55,236 nucleotides of DNA. Source: Vibrio penaeicida (GTDB taxonomy: Bacteria > Pseudomonadota > Gammaproteobacteria > Enterobacterales > Vibrionaceae). The translations under genes and the position numbers were made by a program. The stretch is from assembly GCF_030689305.1 (NCBI RefSeq), contig NZ_JAUYVM010000027.1, positions 1-55,236 of the forward strand, given 5' to 3'. A model generated the notes under the pieces. The model did no database searches, was not told where the DNA came from, and saw only the letters and a list, made by a program, of their open reading frames with translations. Position 1 is the stretch's first letter, and every line of letters begins with the position of its first letter. Positions 17,770 through 25,978 of the stretch are shown here, piece by piece.

Positions 17770-18657
17770 ATGAATTACACCGCGACTGCACTCGTCATTA
17801 CAGCGACTTTTTTTGCAACAACCGTCAGTTCTCATGTACTTGCCGACCAAACAAAGCCCCATGTTCGCTTGGCCACGACAACCAGCACTTATCATTCTGG
17901 TCTTTTGGACTACCTGCTTCCTGAATTTGAAAAAGATACCGGATACAAAGTGGATGTTATCGCTGCAGGGACGGGTAAATCACTGCGAATGGGGCAAAAT
18001 GGCGATGTCGACTTAGTGATGACACACGCCCCAAAAGCCGAAGCAAATTTTGTTGAAAAAGGTTACGGCATTTTACCTAGAGCCCTAATGTATAACGATT
18101 TTGTTGTCGTAGGGCCGAAAGATGATCCTGCACAGGTTTATGGTGGAGACGACGTAGCCAAAGCGTTCAAGAAAATTGCGAACACCGAATCAATGTTTGT
18201 TTCGCGTGGCGATGATTCTGGAACGCACAAAAAAGAACTCAACCTGTGGGCGCAGAGCTCGATAGAGCCGAATTTTGGCGGCTATCGATCCGTGGGGCAA
18301 GGAATGGGACCAACCTTGAATATGGCTTCTGAGATGCAGGGCTATACTTTAACGGATCGCGGTACGTGGTTGGCGTATCAAAATAAAGTTGAACTGGGTA
18401 TAGCGATTGAAGGAGATAAACGCTTGTTCAACCCGTATCAAGTGATTCTTGTGAACCCAAAACGCTACCCTGACATCAATTATCAAGGTGCTAAGGTATT
18501 CAGCGATTGGTTGGTAAATCAGAAAGGACAAACGCTCATCAATAACTTTAAGCGACAAGGCAAACAACTTTTTGTTGCAAATGCTAAGTCCGTTGCGAAT
18601 ACCAAGTCAGTTGCCAATACACAAGCTGTAGTGAAGAACAAGGCGGAGAGCAAGTAA
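17770..18657 (+). CDS. tupA: periplasmic tungstate-binding protein (TupA-type)
   Basis: 295-aa solute-binding protein with a signal peptide (about 1-25). The TTTST motif at residues 36-40 is the oxyanion-binding signature of TupA and WtpA-like tungstate binders; ModA molybdate binders lack it. The body follows the family pattern (GTGKSLRMGQNGDVDLVMTH, FVSRGDDSGTHKKE, LTDRGTWLAY). It would bind tungstate very tightly and possibly molybdate or vanadate. The C-terminus carries three near-identical six-residue repeats (VANAKS, VANTKS, VANTQA), encoded by 18-bp tandem repeats, which look like a recent expansion of a disordered tail. It is the first gene of a six-gene operon, 2 bp before tupB. Confidence 0.9.
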   Translation: MNYTATALVITATFFATTVSSHVLADQTKPHVRLATTTSTYHSGLLDYLLPEFEKDTGYKVDVIAAGTGKSLRMGQNGDVDLVMTHAPKAEANFVEKGYGILPRALMYNDFVVVGPKDDPAQVYGGDDVAKAFKKIANTESMFVSRGDDSGTHKKELNLWAQSSIEPNFGGYRSVGQGMGPTLNMASEMQGYTLTDRGTWLAYQNKVELGIAIEGDKRLFNPYQVILVNPKRYPDINYQGAKVFSDWLVNQKGQTLINNFKRQGKQLFVANAKSVANTKSVANTQAVVKNKAESK

Positions 18658-18659
18658 CC

Positions 18660-19358
18660 ATGTCGCTTTGGCAAACCACTTTAGAAGCACTTCAACTGCT
18701 GATCAGCTTTGACCCACAATTATGGACGATTGTGACGGTTTCATTCAGTGTGTCGCTTTCTGCTTTGATGCTGGTTTTGGTCCCTTCGTTGCTGTTTGCT
18801 TTCATCCTCGCTTATTGCGACTTTCCGGGACGTTGGTTGATTTTGTCTTTAGTGAATACGCTGCAGGCAGTGCCAACCGTTGTGATTGGTCTACTTCTTT
18901 ACATGATGCTATCGCGAGCCGGCCCTTTGGGTGATTGGCAAATGCTGTTTACGCAAAAAGCCATGATTTTCGGCCAGATGCTGATTTGTTTTCCCATTTT
19001 AGTCTCGATGATGCATGGTGCTTTGCAGACGAGTGACCGTCGGGCTTTGGAAACGTCCTTAACGTTAGGTGTTTCCATTCCTCACGTTACGTTCACTTTA
19101 TTGTGGGAAAACCGGTTCCCGTTGATCGCCGCAACCATTACAGCATTTTCAAGAATCATTACTGAAGTCGGCTGCTCCATGATGGTCGGCGGAAATATTA
19201 TGGGGGTCACGCGCAATATCCCCACCGCAATAGCAATGGAAAGCCAAAAAGGTGCATTTGCTCAAGGCGTTGCTTTGGGTATTGTTCTGCTTTGTTTGGC
19301 GCTGCTATTAAACTTCTCTCTTTCCTCAGTGCGTGGGAAAGGGTATTTGCGGACATAG
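18660..19358 (+). CDS. tupB: tungstate ABC transporter permease
   Basis: 232-aa inner-membrane permease with five to six predicted helices. The cytoplasmic docking loop near residue 125 (TSDRRALETSLTLGVSIPHV) fits molybdate and tungstate permeases. It starts 2 bp after tupA and ends 11 bp before tupC, so the three transporter parts are one transcriptional unit. Specificity follows from TupA. Confidence 0.9.
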   Translation: MSLWQTTLEALQLLISFDPQLWTIVTVSFSVSLSALMLVLVPSLLFAFILAYCDFPGRWLILSLVNTLQAVPTVVIGLLLYMMLSRAGPLGDWQMLFTQKAMIFGQMLICFPILVSMMHGALQTSDRRALETSLTLGVSIPHVTFTLLWENRFPLIAATITAFSRIITEVGCSMMVGGNIMGVTRNIPTAIAMESQKGAFAQGVALGIVLLCLALLLNFSLSSVRGKGYLRT

Positions 19359-19369
19359 GAGGCACACGG

Positions 19370-20074
19370 ATGACGCTTAAACTGTCTGCTCGCAATCTCT
19401 CAATGAGATTTAAAGATCGAGTACTGTTTTACATTCCTGAACTCAAAATTGGACCCAATGAAGCGGTTTATCTTCAGGGAGATAACGGTGTAGGGAAAAC
19501 CACGCTACTTAAGATAATGGCAGGCTTAATTGAGCCAACCAGCGGAGATATCGATTTCCCATTACCCTCGCTGTTAAAGCGGATGTTGGGGGCGCGAACT
19601 CGTTCCGATATCATTTATTTGCATCAATCACCCTATCTGTTTGATGGCTCAGTGTTTCAAAATGTTGCGTATGGCGTAAAATACACATCAGAGAGCAAAC
19701 AAGAAAAACGCAATAGAGTCATCAAAGCCTTGAGAATGGTTGGGCTGGAAACGCTAGCTGATGAGCATGTCTCTTTACTCTCCGGTGGTGAAAGACAGCG
19801 TGTCGCGATGGCAAGAGCGTGGATTCTTAACCCATCGATTTTGTTGATGGATGAGCCAAGTGCCAGTCTGGATCAAGAATCGATTGAACGATTGGTGTTA
19901 ATGTCAAAAGACTTATTAAGCCGAGGTGCTAGTTTGGTGATCACCAGTCACCAGAGCAATTCGTTAACTCGGCTATGCCAAAAGCAGTGGTGTATTGAAG
20001 ATAAGTCTTTGACTGAAAAACCACTATTACAATTAATACAAGAGAAAAAGTATGCAATTTCCAACGCCAATTAG
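19370..20074 (+). CDS. tupC: tungstate ABC transporter ATPase
   Basis: 234 aa from the ATG at 19370, chosen because a full AGGAGG ribosome binding site lies just upstream. A longer frame from 19292 would overlap tupB. Walker A is GDNGVGKTT, the signature LLSGGERQRVAMARA and Walker B ILLMDEPSASLD. There is no C-terminal TOBE or Mop molybdate-sensing domain, unlike ModC, which agrees with the Tup assignment. Its 3' end overlaps mobA by 23 bp. Confidence 0.9.
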   Translation: MTLKLSARNLSMRFKDRVLFYIPELKIGPNEAVYLQGDNGVGKTTLLKIMAGLIEPTSGDIDFPLPSLLKRMLGARTRSDIIYLHQSPYLFDGSVFQNVAYGVKYTSESKQEKRNRVIKALRMVGLETLADEHVSLLSGGERQRVAMARAWILNPSILLMDEPSASLDQESIERLVLMSKDLLSRGASLVITSHQSNSLTRLCQKQWCIEDKSLTEKPLLQLIQEKKYAISNAN

Positions 20075-20636
20075 TTGGGTTATTTTAGCTGGCGGCAAAG
20101 CAACACGTATGGGTGGGCAAGACAAAGGGTTAATCACCCTGAATGGTCGCCCTTTGATTGAATATGTCCACTCCATTTTAAGTGCCCAAACGCACGATTT
20201 ATTGATCAATGCCAATCGCAACATTGACGCCTATCATGAATATGCGCCCGTTGTTGGGGATGAATTTCAAGATTTCCCCGGTCCCCTTGGTGGTATTCAC
20301 GCTGGCTTAAAACACGCGAATTGTGATTGGGTTGGGTTTGTTCCTTGCGATAGCCCATGTATTTCATCCGATCTGGTTGCGCGTTTTCAAAATGCCATTC
20401 AAGCCGACTCTGATATTTTAGTCGCGCACGATGGCGATCATTTACAACCCGTGTTTACCCTTTTCCATAAGCGCGTTTTGCCTAAACTCGAAGCATTTCT
20501 TAAACGTGGCGATCGTAAAATTATTCTTCTTTATCAGGAATGTGTGACTCACCGAGTCGATTTCTCTGATGCCGCACAATGCTTTATCAACCTGAATACG
20601 CCTGAAGAGTTGGAAGAATTTGGTACTGTATTATGA
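20052..20636 (+). CDS. mobA: molybdenum cofactor guanylyltransferase
   Basis: 194-aa MobA. The nucleotide-binding motif LAGGKATRMGGQDKGL is at residues 12-27, followed by the substrate loop FQDFPGPLGGI and the metal-binding CDSPC region. It transfers GMP from GTP to molybdopterin, giving the guanine-dinucleotide cofactor needed by DMSO-reductase-family enzymes such as the reductase encoded downstream. It overlaps tupC by 23 bp and mobB-moeA by 4 bp (ATGA), so it is translationally coupled in the same operon. Confidence 0.94.
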   Translation: MQFPTPISWVILAGGKATRMGGQDKGLITLNGRPLIEYVHSILSAQTHDLLINANRNIDAYHEYAPVVGDEFQDFPGPLGGIHAGLKHANCDWVGFVPCDSPCISSDLVARFQNAIQADSDILVAHDGDHLQPVFTLFHKRVLPKLEAFLKRGDRKIILLYQECVTHRVDFSDAAQCFINLNTPEELEEFGTVL

Positions 20637-22447
20637 CAAAAAAACTCCCTACTTCGTTACCCGTTCTCGGCTTTGCAGCGTACAGCGGTACAGGTAAAAC
20701 GACCCTGCTTGAAGCGCTACTACCGAAATTGACTGAAAAAGGGTTGCGGATCGGTGTACTGAAACACGCTCACCATAACTTCGATGTCGATAAGCCCGGG
20801 AAAGATAGCTACCGATTGCGCAAAGCTGGAGCAAGTCAAATGTTGATCAGCTCGCGCTATCGCCATGCTTTGATGACAGAAACCCCAGAAAATGAAGCCA
20901 ATTTTGAATATTTAATTTCTAGGTTTGATGATACTCAGCTCGATTTAATATTGGTTGAAGGGTGTAAAAACATTGCTTTCCCTAAAGTTGAATTAAACCG
21001 CGAAGAAGTAGGAAAACCTTGGCTTCACCCAAGCGATGAAAACATCATCGCGATTGCAGCGGACCGCTCTGTGGGTGCTCGCCTTCCTCAAATGAACATC
21101 AATGATCTCGATGCAATTGCAAGCTTCGTGATGGATTATGTGAACAGTGAGGTGGGTGTAAAAGACGTACATGCAGCTCAACCATCATGCTCCTCCGTGC
21201 CGTCAGAAGCATCAAGTTGCTGCGACATTGTGTCTCCTGCTTTCTTATCGGTAGAACAAGGGCGTGACGCCATTTTGTCTGCGGTGACGCCTATTTCAGA
21301 CACAACTCATATTCATGTTGAAAAATCGTATGGAAATGTACTTGCACAAGCAGTGTATTCTCCGATCAATGTTCCGGCGTACACCAATTCGGCTATGGAC
21401 GGTTATGCCATTCGCAGCGGAGACATTGGGAAGAAGGCATTTCAGGTCGTTGCTGAAGTCATGGCTGGTAATGCCTATACGCAGCCACTGCAGGAAGGCG
21501 AAGCGGTAAAGATCATGACGGGAGCACCTACTCCACATGGCGCTGATACCGTCATCATGCGTGAACAAGCCAATCAAGAAAGTGACATTGTCACCTTTTC
21601 AACATCTAATATTAAAGCAGAGCAAAACGTACGCCAGGCGGGTGAAGACTTGTCGGAAGGACAACAAGTCTTCGAGGCGGGAAAACGCATTGGTTCGGCT
21701 GAAATGGGAATGGTAGCGTCGCTCGGTATTAACCGTTGTCACGTCGTGCGCCCTGTTCGTGTTGCGCTTTTCTCTACTGGCGATGAAGTCCAAGCACCGG
21801 GAAACGAATTGAAAGACAATTGCATCTACGATTCCAACCGCTACACATTGAAAGGACTTCTAGAGCAGCTAGGTTGCGAGGTGATGGACCTAGGCATTTT
21901 GGAAGACGATCAACAGGTCATCATGCAAGCTTTGAAAGATGCTGGGGAAACTGCCGATGCCATCATTACATCAGGAGGTGTATCGGTTGGCGATGCGGAT
22001 TACATAAAGCTCGCTCTAGACGCGCTCGGTCAGATCGATTTTTGGCGCATCAGTATGCGACCAGGTCGCCCTCTCGCATTCGGAAAAATTTCTGATAAAC
22101 CTTTCTTCGGATTACCCGGTAACCCCGTTGCTGTTATGGTTTCGTTTATTAATTTTGTGGAGCCTGCCATTCGAAAACTCCAAGGAGAGAAGAATTGGAC
22201 GCCGCTTAAAGTGCCGGCTATTGCCAGTGAAAACTTACGTTCTCGCCAAGGAAGAACAGAATTCAGCCGTGGAATTTACAATGTAAACTCAAATGGGCAG
22301 TTAGAGGTAAAAACCACTGGCAAGCAGGGTTCAGGGATACTCCGCTCCATGAGTGAAGCCAATTGTTTGATCGAAATTACGCCTGAAGTCGACACGGTAA
22401 AAGTAGGAGAAGCCGTCACCATCATTCCATTGCAAGGTCGAGTCTAG
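20633..22447 (+). CDS. MobB-MoeA fusion for molybdenum cofactor synthesis
   Basis: 604-aa two-domain protein. Residues about 1-170 are MobB, a GTP-binding partner of MobA with P-loop GTGKTT (in GFAAYSGTGKTTLLEALL). A short Ser- and Cys-containing linker (about 180-200, PSCSSVPSEASSCCD) leads to MoeA (about 205-604), which inserts the metal into adenylylated molybdopterin. MoeA landmarks are NSAMDGYAIRSGD, TSGGVSVGDADY and FFGLPGNPVAVMVSF. The fusion joins metal insertion and nucleotide addition in one polypeptide. Together with tupABC and mobA the operon makes a dedicated cofactor supply. No moaA-E genes are present, so these are presumably elsewhere. Confidence 0.92.
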   Translation: MTKKLPTSLPVLGFAAYSGTGKTTLLEALLPKLTEKGLRIGVLKHAHHNFDVDKPGKDSYRLRKAGASQMLISSRYRHALMTETPENEANFEYLISRFDDTQLDLILVEGCKNIAFPKVELNREEVGKPWLHPSDENIIAIAADRSVGARLPQMNINDLDAIASFVMDYVNSEVGVKDVHAAQPSCSSVPSEASSCCDIVSPAFLSVEQGRDAILSAVTPISDTTHIHVEKSYGNVLAQAVYSPINVPAYTNSAMDGYAIRSGDIGKKAFQVVAEVMAGNAYTQPLQEGEAVKIMTGAPTPHGADTVIMREQANQESDIVTFSTSNIKAEQNVRQAGEDLSEGQQVFEAGKRIGSAEMGMVASLGINRCHVVRPVRVALFSTGDEVQAPGNELKDNCIYDSNRYTLKGLLEQLGCEVMDLGILEDDQQVIMQALKDAGETADAIITSGGVSVGDADYIKLALDALGQIDFWRISMRPGRPLAFGKISDKPFFGLPGNPVAVMVSFINFVEPAIRKLQGEKNWTPLKVPAIASENLRSRQGRTEFSRGIYNVNSNGQLEVKTTGKQGSGILRSMSEANCLIEITPEVDTVKVGEAVTIIPLQGRV

Positions 22448-22538
22448 GAGATATCAGTAAAAAGGGTTTGGCATAACTCTACCCTATTGATAGAGTGTGC
22501 CCAAATTATTCAGGTTAAACACTAGCAGGCAGAAATTT

Positions 22539-22805
22539 ATGGCTCGTACCATTATTTATACCTATAAAGACGAAGAAAAAACGCTTCTATTTTCTTACGA
22601 GAAATTTCGTTCTATTCATGAAGCCGTCGCGGACGCAGAAGGTATCGACATTTCCAACTATTTGAAAATGGAACAACAAGTTGAAGCTGTGTCCGACACG
22701 AAAGCAGTACGTGATTACCGTGATAACCATTTTAGAAAGCTTGGTTTTGGTAAGATCACACTGGCACAGAAAGAAAACCTAGGTGTTGGTAAAAAGAAAA
22801 GCTAA
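22539..22805 (+). CDS. small conserved protein, DUF2960-like
   Basis: 88 aa from ATG 22539; a longer frame from 22497 lacks a plausible ribosome binding site. The sequence begins MARTIIYTYKDEEKTLLFSY and is charged and soluble, with no cysteine motif or signal peptide. From memory it belongs to DUF2960, a family of Vibrio and relatives with no known role. It lies 91 bp after mobB-moeA and just before a strong terminator, so it may be read from the end of that operon or from its own promoter. A link with the reductase is not shown. Confidence 0.7.
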   Translation: MARTIIYTYKDEEKTLLFSYEKFRSIHEAVADAEGIDISNYLKMEQQVEAVSDTKAVRDYRDNHFRKLGFGKITLAQKENLGVGKKKS

Positions 22806-22843
22806 AACCTGCTTCCTCGTTGAGGAAATACATCGTTTTAAAT

Positions 22844-22881
22844 AAAAAAGTGAGCTTCTAAAATTAGAAGCTCACTTTTTT
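22844..22881. terminator. bidirectional terminator between the cofactor operon and the reductase operon
   Basis: A perfect stem of about 17 bp (AAAAAAGTGAGCTTCTA with its complement) surrounds a short AT-rich loop, with A/T runs on both sides. It can end the rightward DUF2960 transcript and the leftward cytochrome c transcript. Confidence 0.88.
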
Positions 22882-22899
22882 CATTGTTGGAAAGGTTTA

Positions 22900-23208
22900 T
22901 TATTTCATCGATGCATAGAACGCCGCGAGATTCTCCATATCTTGATCACTGAGCGCTGCCACCATTGCATTCATGGTTGGCTCTTTTCGCGTTCCATCTT
23001 TGAAAGCTTTCATTTGCTTCACCAAATACCCCGCTTTTTGACCAGCCAAGTTCGGATACAAATCCGTAGGTGAAATACCATTTGCACCATGACACGCGGT
23101 ACAGGTTACTGCTTTGGCTTTTCCAGCCTCAACGTCTGCGCCCAGAGCTGCGTTGGCATACAGCCCTAAAAGTACCAGCGCTAGCCCAATTATTTTTTTC
23201 ATATTCAT
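22900..23208 (-). CDS. periplasmic mono-haem cytochrome c
   Basis: 102-aa class I cytochrome c with a signal peptide (about 1-23, cleavage after AALG or ALGA). One haem-binding CTACH motif lies near residue 37, with a distal Met expected in the KEPTMNAM segment. The size and the GANGISPTDLYPNLAGQ stretch resemble cytochromes c553 and c5. It lies directly downstream of idrA behind a terminator-like hairpin (23236-23273). It is the most likely electron carrier from the quinol-oxidising chain to the periplasmic IdrAB complex, by analogy with the cytochromes beside arsenite oxidase genes. Confidence 0.9.
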   Translation of the reverse strand: MNMKKIIGLALVLLGLYANAALGADVEAGKAKAVTCTACHGANGISPTDLYPNLAGQKAGYLVKQMKAFKDGTRKEPTMNAMVAALSDQDMENLAAFYASMK

Positions 23209-23235
23209 TCCTTAATTAAAACCTGAACTCAGGAT

Positions 23236-23273
23236 AAAAAAGAAGCGCCAAAGCCCCTACACTTTGGCACTTC
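23236..23273 (-). terminator. terminator or attenuator between idrA and the cytochrome c gene
   Basis: A 12-bp stem with one mismatch (GAAGTGCCAAAG with CTTTGGCGCTTC, 8-nt loop) is followed on the minus strand by six T. It begins a few bases after the idrA stop. Only about 27 bp separate it from the cytochrome start, so the cytochrome would be expressed by read-through unless a promoter overlaps the hairpin. Confidence 0.75.
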
Positions 23274-23279
23274 ATAGGT

Positions 23280-25976
23280 TTAGACGATGTTCCTTGGCGC
23301 AAAAGAGAACGCCCTAAACTCACTTTTGTATTTGGATTCACCAATTTTTTTAATATTGGCGACCCCCATCTTGAAGTTGTAATTACCGGATATTTGATCC
23401 ACAACCCTCGTCGTCAGTGAGTTGGAAGGCTGACGCATATCAATCATATTGGCGTAAAGCGCGCCTTTTTTAACGGCTGGCGTAACAATGGCCACAGCGG
23501 TAACCGCTGCTTTATCCAACTTAATATGACCATTTTCCATCAGCTTGCTGAATTGGAAATCGTCGCCATGAACGCCTAAAATCGTGTCTTTGAAATTCGC
23601 AACACGATTGGAATACATCATGACTTGGTCGCCCGACTCGATCCCCCTAGCCTTCGCGTCATCTGGGTGTATTTCTACCCAGTTTTCCGGCCAGCGCTGA
23701 ATCACGTAAGCTCGTCTTTCTACATCGTCAAAGCCCGACTGCCAAATTTCGTTAATTCGACCGTTAGAGAACCAAAGCTCTTCGCCTTTTGGCTGCAACC
23801 ATGCATAAAAATCGCTAAACAAATCCCAAGGGTGTTTTTGTAAATTCACCTTTCCGGTTTGGCTGTTAAATGCAGTGAGTTGCTTTTTAAGCACGTTCGC
23901 ACCTTGCGGTCCGTCAGTTAGCCCCTTTTCTGCTAATGTGATAGCACTCATCTCGGTATCATGGAGCCGCTTAGTACCGACGAGCTGCTTAGTATCATAG
24001 TTATAAAAAACGGGGCCTTGGATACCATCCGTACCGTATTCGCGTAACTTTTTATGCAGTGTTTTTCCTTCAGCATGCGCCGCGACTTTGATCATGTGAA
24101 AATCTTTGCGACTTCCTCGGCTAAAGCGAGAGGCTTCTTCCGCAACGTCATTGGAGTTGTCCCAATCAAAGCCATCGTAGCCAATACGTTTAGCAAGCTG
24201 GCTGATGATCCACCAATCCGGTTTTGCATGGCCAGGGGCGTCGGCAAACTTTTGGTACAAGCGTAAACGGCGTTCACCGTTGGCTCGCATAAAGTCTTCT
24301 TCTCCCCACGTTGCCGCTGGGAAGACAATGTCTGCAAACTTCGCCCCTATTGGTTCGCGTAAGTAGATGTCTTGATTGATCACAACCATGCCGCCAGAAT
24401 CAGCTCGTTTTTTCAGGGTATCGATGATTTCTTGCTTGTCATAGGTGTAAACCTGATGAGGGTTAGCGGTCGTGAGTTCCCAGAATTTCCTTTGCAACCC
24501 TTGGCTTCCGCACATTGCTTGAATCCAAGTGGTACCAATCACATGAGCAAAGCGCGTATGCCCTGAATAGAGATAGCGGTCAGTGTCTATAGAGCGGCGA
24601 CGACGACCAGGTACTTTTTCTGGTGATTTGTTACGCGGTAACTTTCCACCAGACTGACCACCGCGTTGGTGCCCGCCCATTCTGCCAATGACACGTCCTT
24701 CACGCCCTCCTGCACCAATGATTGTCCCAAGAGACGAAATGGCGTTGGTGTTACCTGTATTGTTTGACCAGTAGAACCCTTTCTCAATCGCGATAGACGA
24801 TTTAGGTCGTTTCCCACCTACAGGTTTAGCCAGCATTTCTGCCGCTTGATGAATTTTGTTTACATCGATTCCTGCCATTTCCGCGGCGTATTTAGGGTCG
24901 TACTCTTTCTGTTTCAAATTCCATTTTTTGTAGTCTTCAAAACCATTGGTTTGGAACTTGCCCCAAGTGGTTCGCCACTGCCATGGAGTATTTCGGGTGC
25001 CTTGTCCAAAGCCTGAGCTCGACTCCCACTTATTGTTCACCCAGTTTTGAATCCACTCGCTGTCTTCCCAGCCGTTCTCGAGAATGACACGAATGATGGC
25101 ACCTACGACCAAGTTGTCGGAGCCGGGGTTTAAATCGATGTGCAAACCACCATGTTTCTTCAGCCACGCAATGCCCGCGGTTTCACGCGGATTCAAAATC
25201 ACTGTTTTCATGCCTCGCTGAACGGCCGGCATGATGTACTGAGTAAAAATAATGGTCTTAGTTTCGTAAGGATCGGTACCACACAACATAAGCGTGTCTG
25301 CCGCACCCCAATCGTCGTAACTTGGGCCAAAGTTATCAAACCCTGCATCACGAAAGCCCGGTGTAGAGGTTACGTCCGATGGTGTATCGTGGAACGTAAA
25401 GTTCGCAGTGTTAATGTGCCGAAGGGCGTACTTGGTAATGGCGTAGGTGTTTTCAATGTATTGGTAAGAGAACGTTTTAACGCCGTAGGCATTGGCGCCG
25501 TGGTTCTCAATCACATGGCGTCCAACTTCTGCTGCAATATCCAATGCAAAGTCCCAGGGCACTGGTTGCAAACTGCCTCCGATTCTCACCAAAGGTTGAG
25601 TTAACCGGTCGCGAGTCCCTGTTGAAGGGTTATACAGCTTTTGTGCTAGCAAGCCTCCGCGCATCGACGAATCACCGGTTTTGTTTACCGCTTTTGCATC
25701 TTTGTCGGGTACGACAATAATGTTGTGAGGTTTGCCTTTATGCATCACAACGTTATGTTGCGCTGGGGCAACCCAAGCTTGTAAAGGTGCGCTCGGAAAA
25801 TCGATACCAAATGCATTTTCACTCGCTTTTTGCCCTCCACTGCCTTGTTCTAATGGCCAACGATAGACTTTGTAACCACATGCGACCACGCAGTAGTCGC
25901 AAGCGGTCGTGATTACCTCTGCATTTTTAGGGGGCAGCGGTGCATGATCTTCTGGGATGTAAAAGTTAGTAGTCAT
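23280..25976 (-). CDS. idrA: iodate reductase large subunit, AioA-like molybdoenzyme
   Basis: 898-aa protein of the arsenite-oxidase branch of the DMSO reductase family. The N-terminus has the [3Fe-4S] pattern C26-X2-C29-X3-C33-X70-S104, exactly the AioA arrangement. Molybdopterin-binding regions follow. Compared from memory with Alcaligenes AioA, His195, Arg419 and His423 have counterparts here (H196, R432, H436 in RMGGHQRGG), but the substrate-site Glu203 is replaced by Ser204. That argues against arsenite oxidation. The neighbours IdrB, IdrP1 and IdrP2 are the hallmark of dissimilatory iodate reductase, which reduces iodate in the periplasm. It has no signal peptide of its own and presumably leaves with IdrB. 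The start has an AGGAGG ribosome binding site, 2 bp after idrB. Confidence 0.88.
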   Translation of the reverse strand: MTTNFYIPEDHAPLPPKNAEVITTACDYCVVACGYKVYRWPLEQGSGGQKASENAFGIDFPSAPLQAWVAPAQHNVVMHKGKPHNIIVVPDKDAKAVNKTGDSSMRGGLLAQKLYNPSTGTRDRLTQPLVRIGGSLQPVPWDFALDIAAEVGRHVIENHGANAYGVKTFSYQYIENTYAITKYALRHINTANFTFHDTPSDVTSTPGFRDAGFDNFGPSYDDWGAADTLMLCGTDPYETKTIIFTQYIMPAVQRGMKTVILNPRETAGIAWLKKHGGLHIDLNPGSDNLVVGAIIRVILENGWEDSEWIQNWVNNKWESSSGFGQGTRNTPWQWRTTWGKFQTNGFEDYKKWNLKQKEYDPKYAAEMAGIDVNKIHQAAEMLAKPVGGKRPKSSIAIEKGFYWSNNTGNTNAISSLGTIIGAGGREGRVIGRMGGHQRGGQSGGKLPRNKSPEKVPGRRRRSIDTDRYLYSGHTRFAHVIGTTWIQAMCGSQGLQRKFWELTTANPHQVYTYDKQEIIDTLKKRADSGGMVVINQDIYLREPIGAKFADIVFPAATWGEEDFMRANGERRLRLYQKFADAPGHAKPDWWIISQLAKRIGYDGFDWDNSNDVAEEASRFSRGSRKDFHMIKVAAHAEGKTLHKKLREYGTDGIQGPVFYNYDTKQLVGTKRLHDTEMSAITLAEKGLTDGPQGANVLKKQLTAFNSQTGKVNLQKHPWDLFSDFYAWLQPKGEELWFSNGRINEIWQSGFDDVERRAYVIQRWPENWVEIHPDDAKARGIESGDQVMMYSNRVANFKDTILGVHGDDFQFSKLMENGHIKLDKAAVTAVAIVTPAVKKGALYANMIDMRQPSNSLTTRVVDQISGNYNFKMGVANIKKIGESKYKSEFRAFSFAPRNIV

Positions 25977-25978
25977 GG

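Noticed and set aside
17770..20074. Molybdate transporter ModABC
   Set aside because: TupA has the TTTST motif and the ATPase lacks the C-terminal molybdate-binding domain of ModC.
25140..25604. 154-aa open frame antisense to idrA
   Set aside because: Shadow of idrA codon usage; no start signal and no family features.
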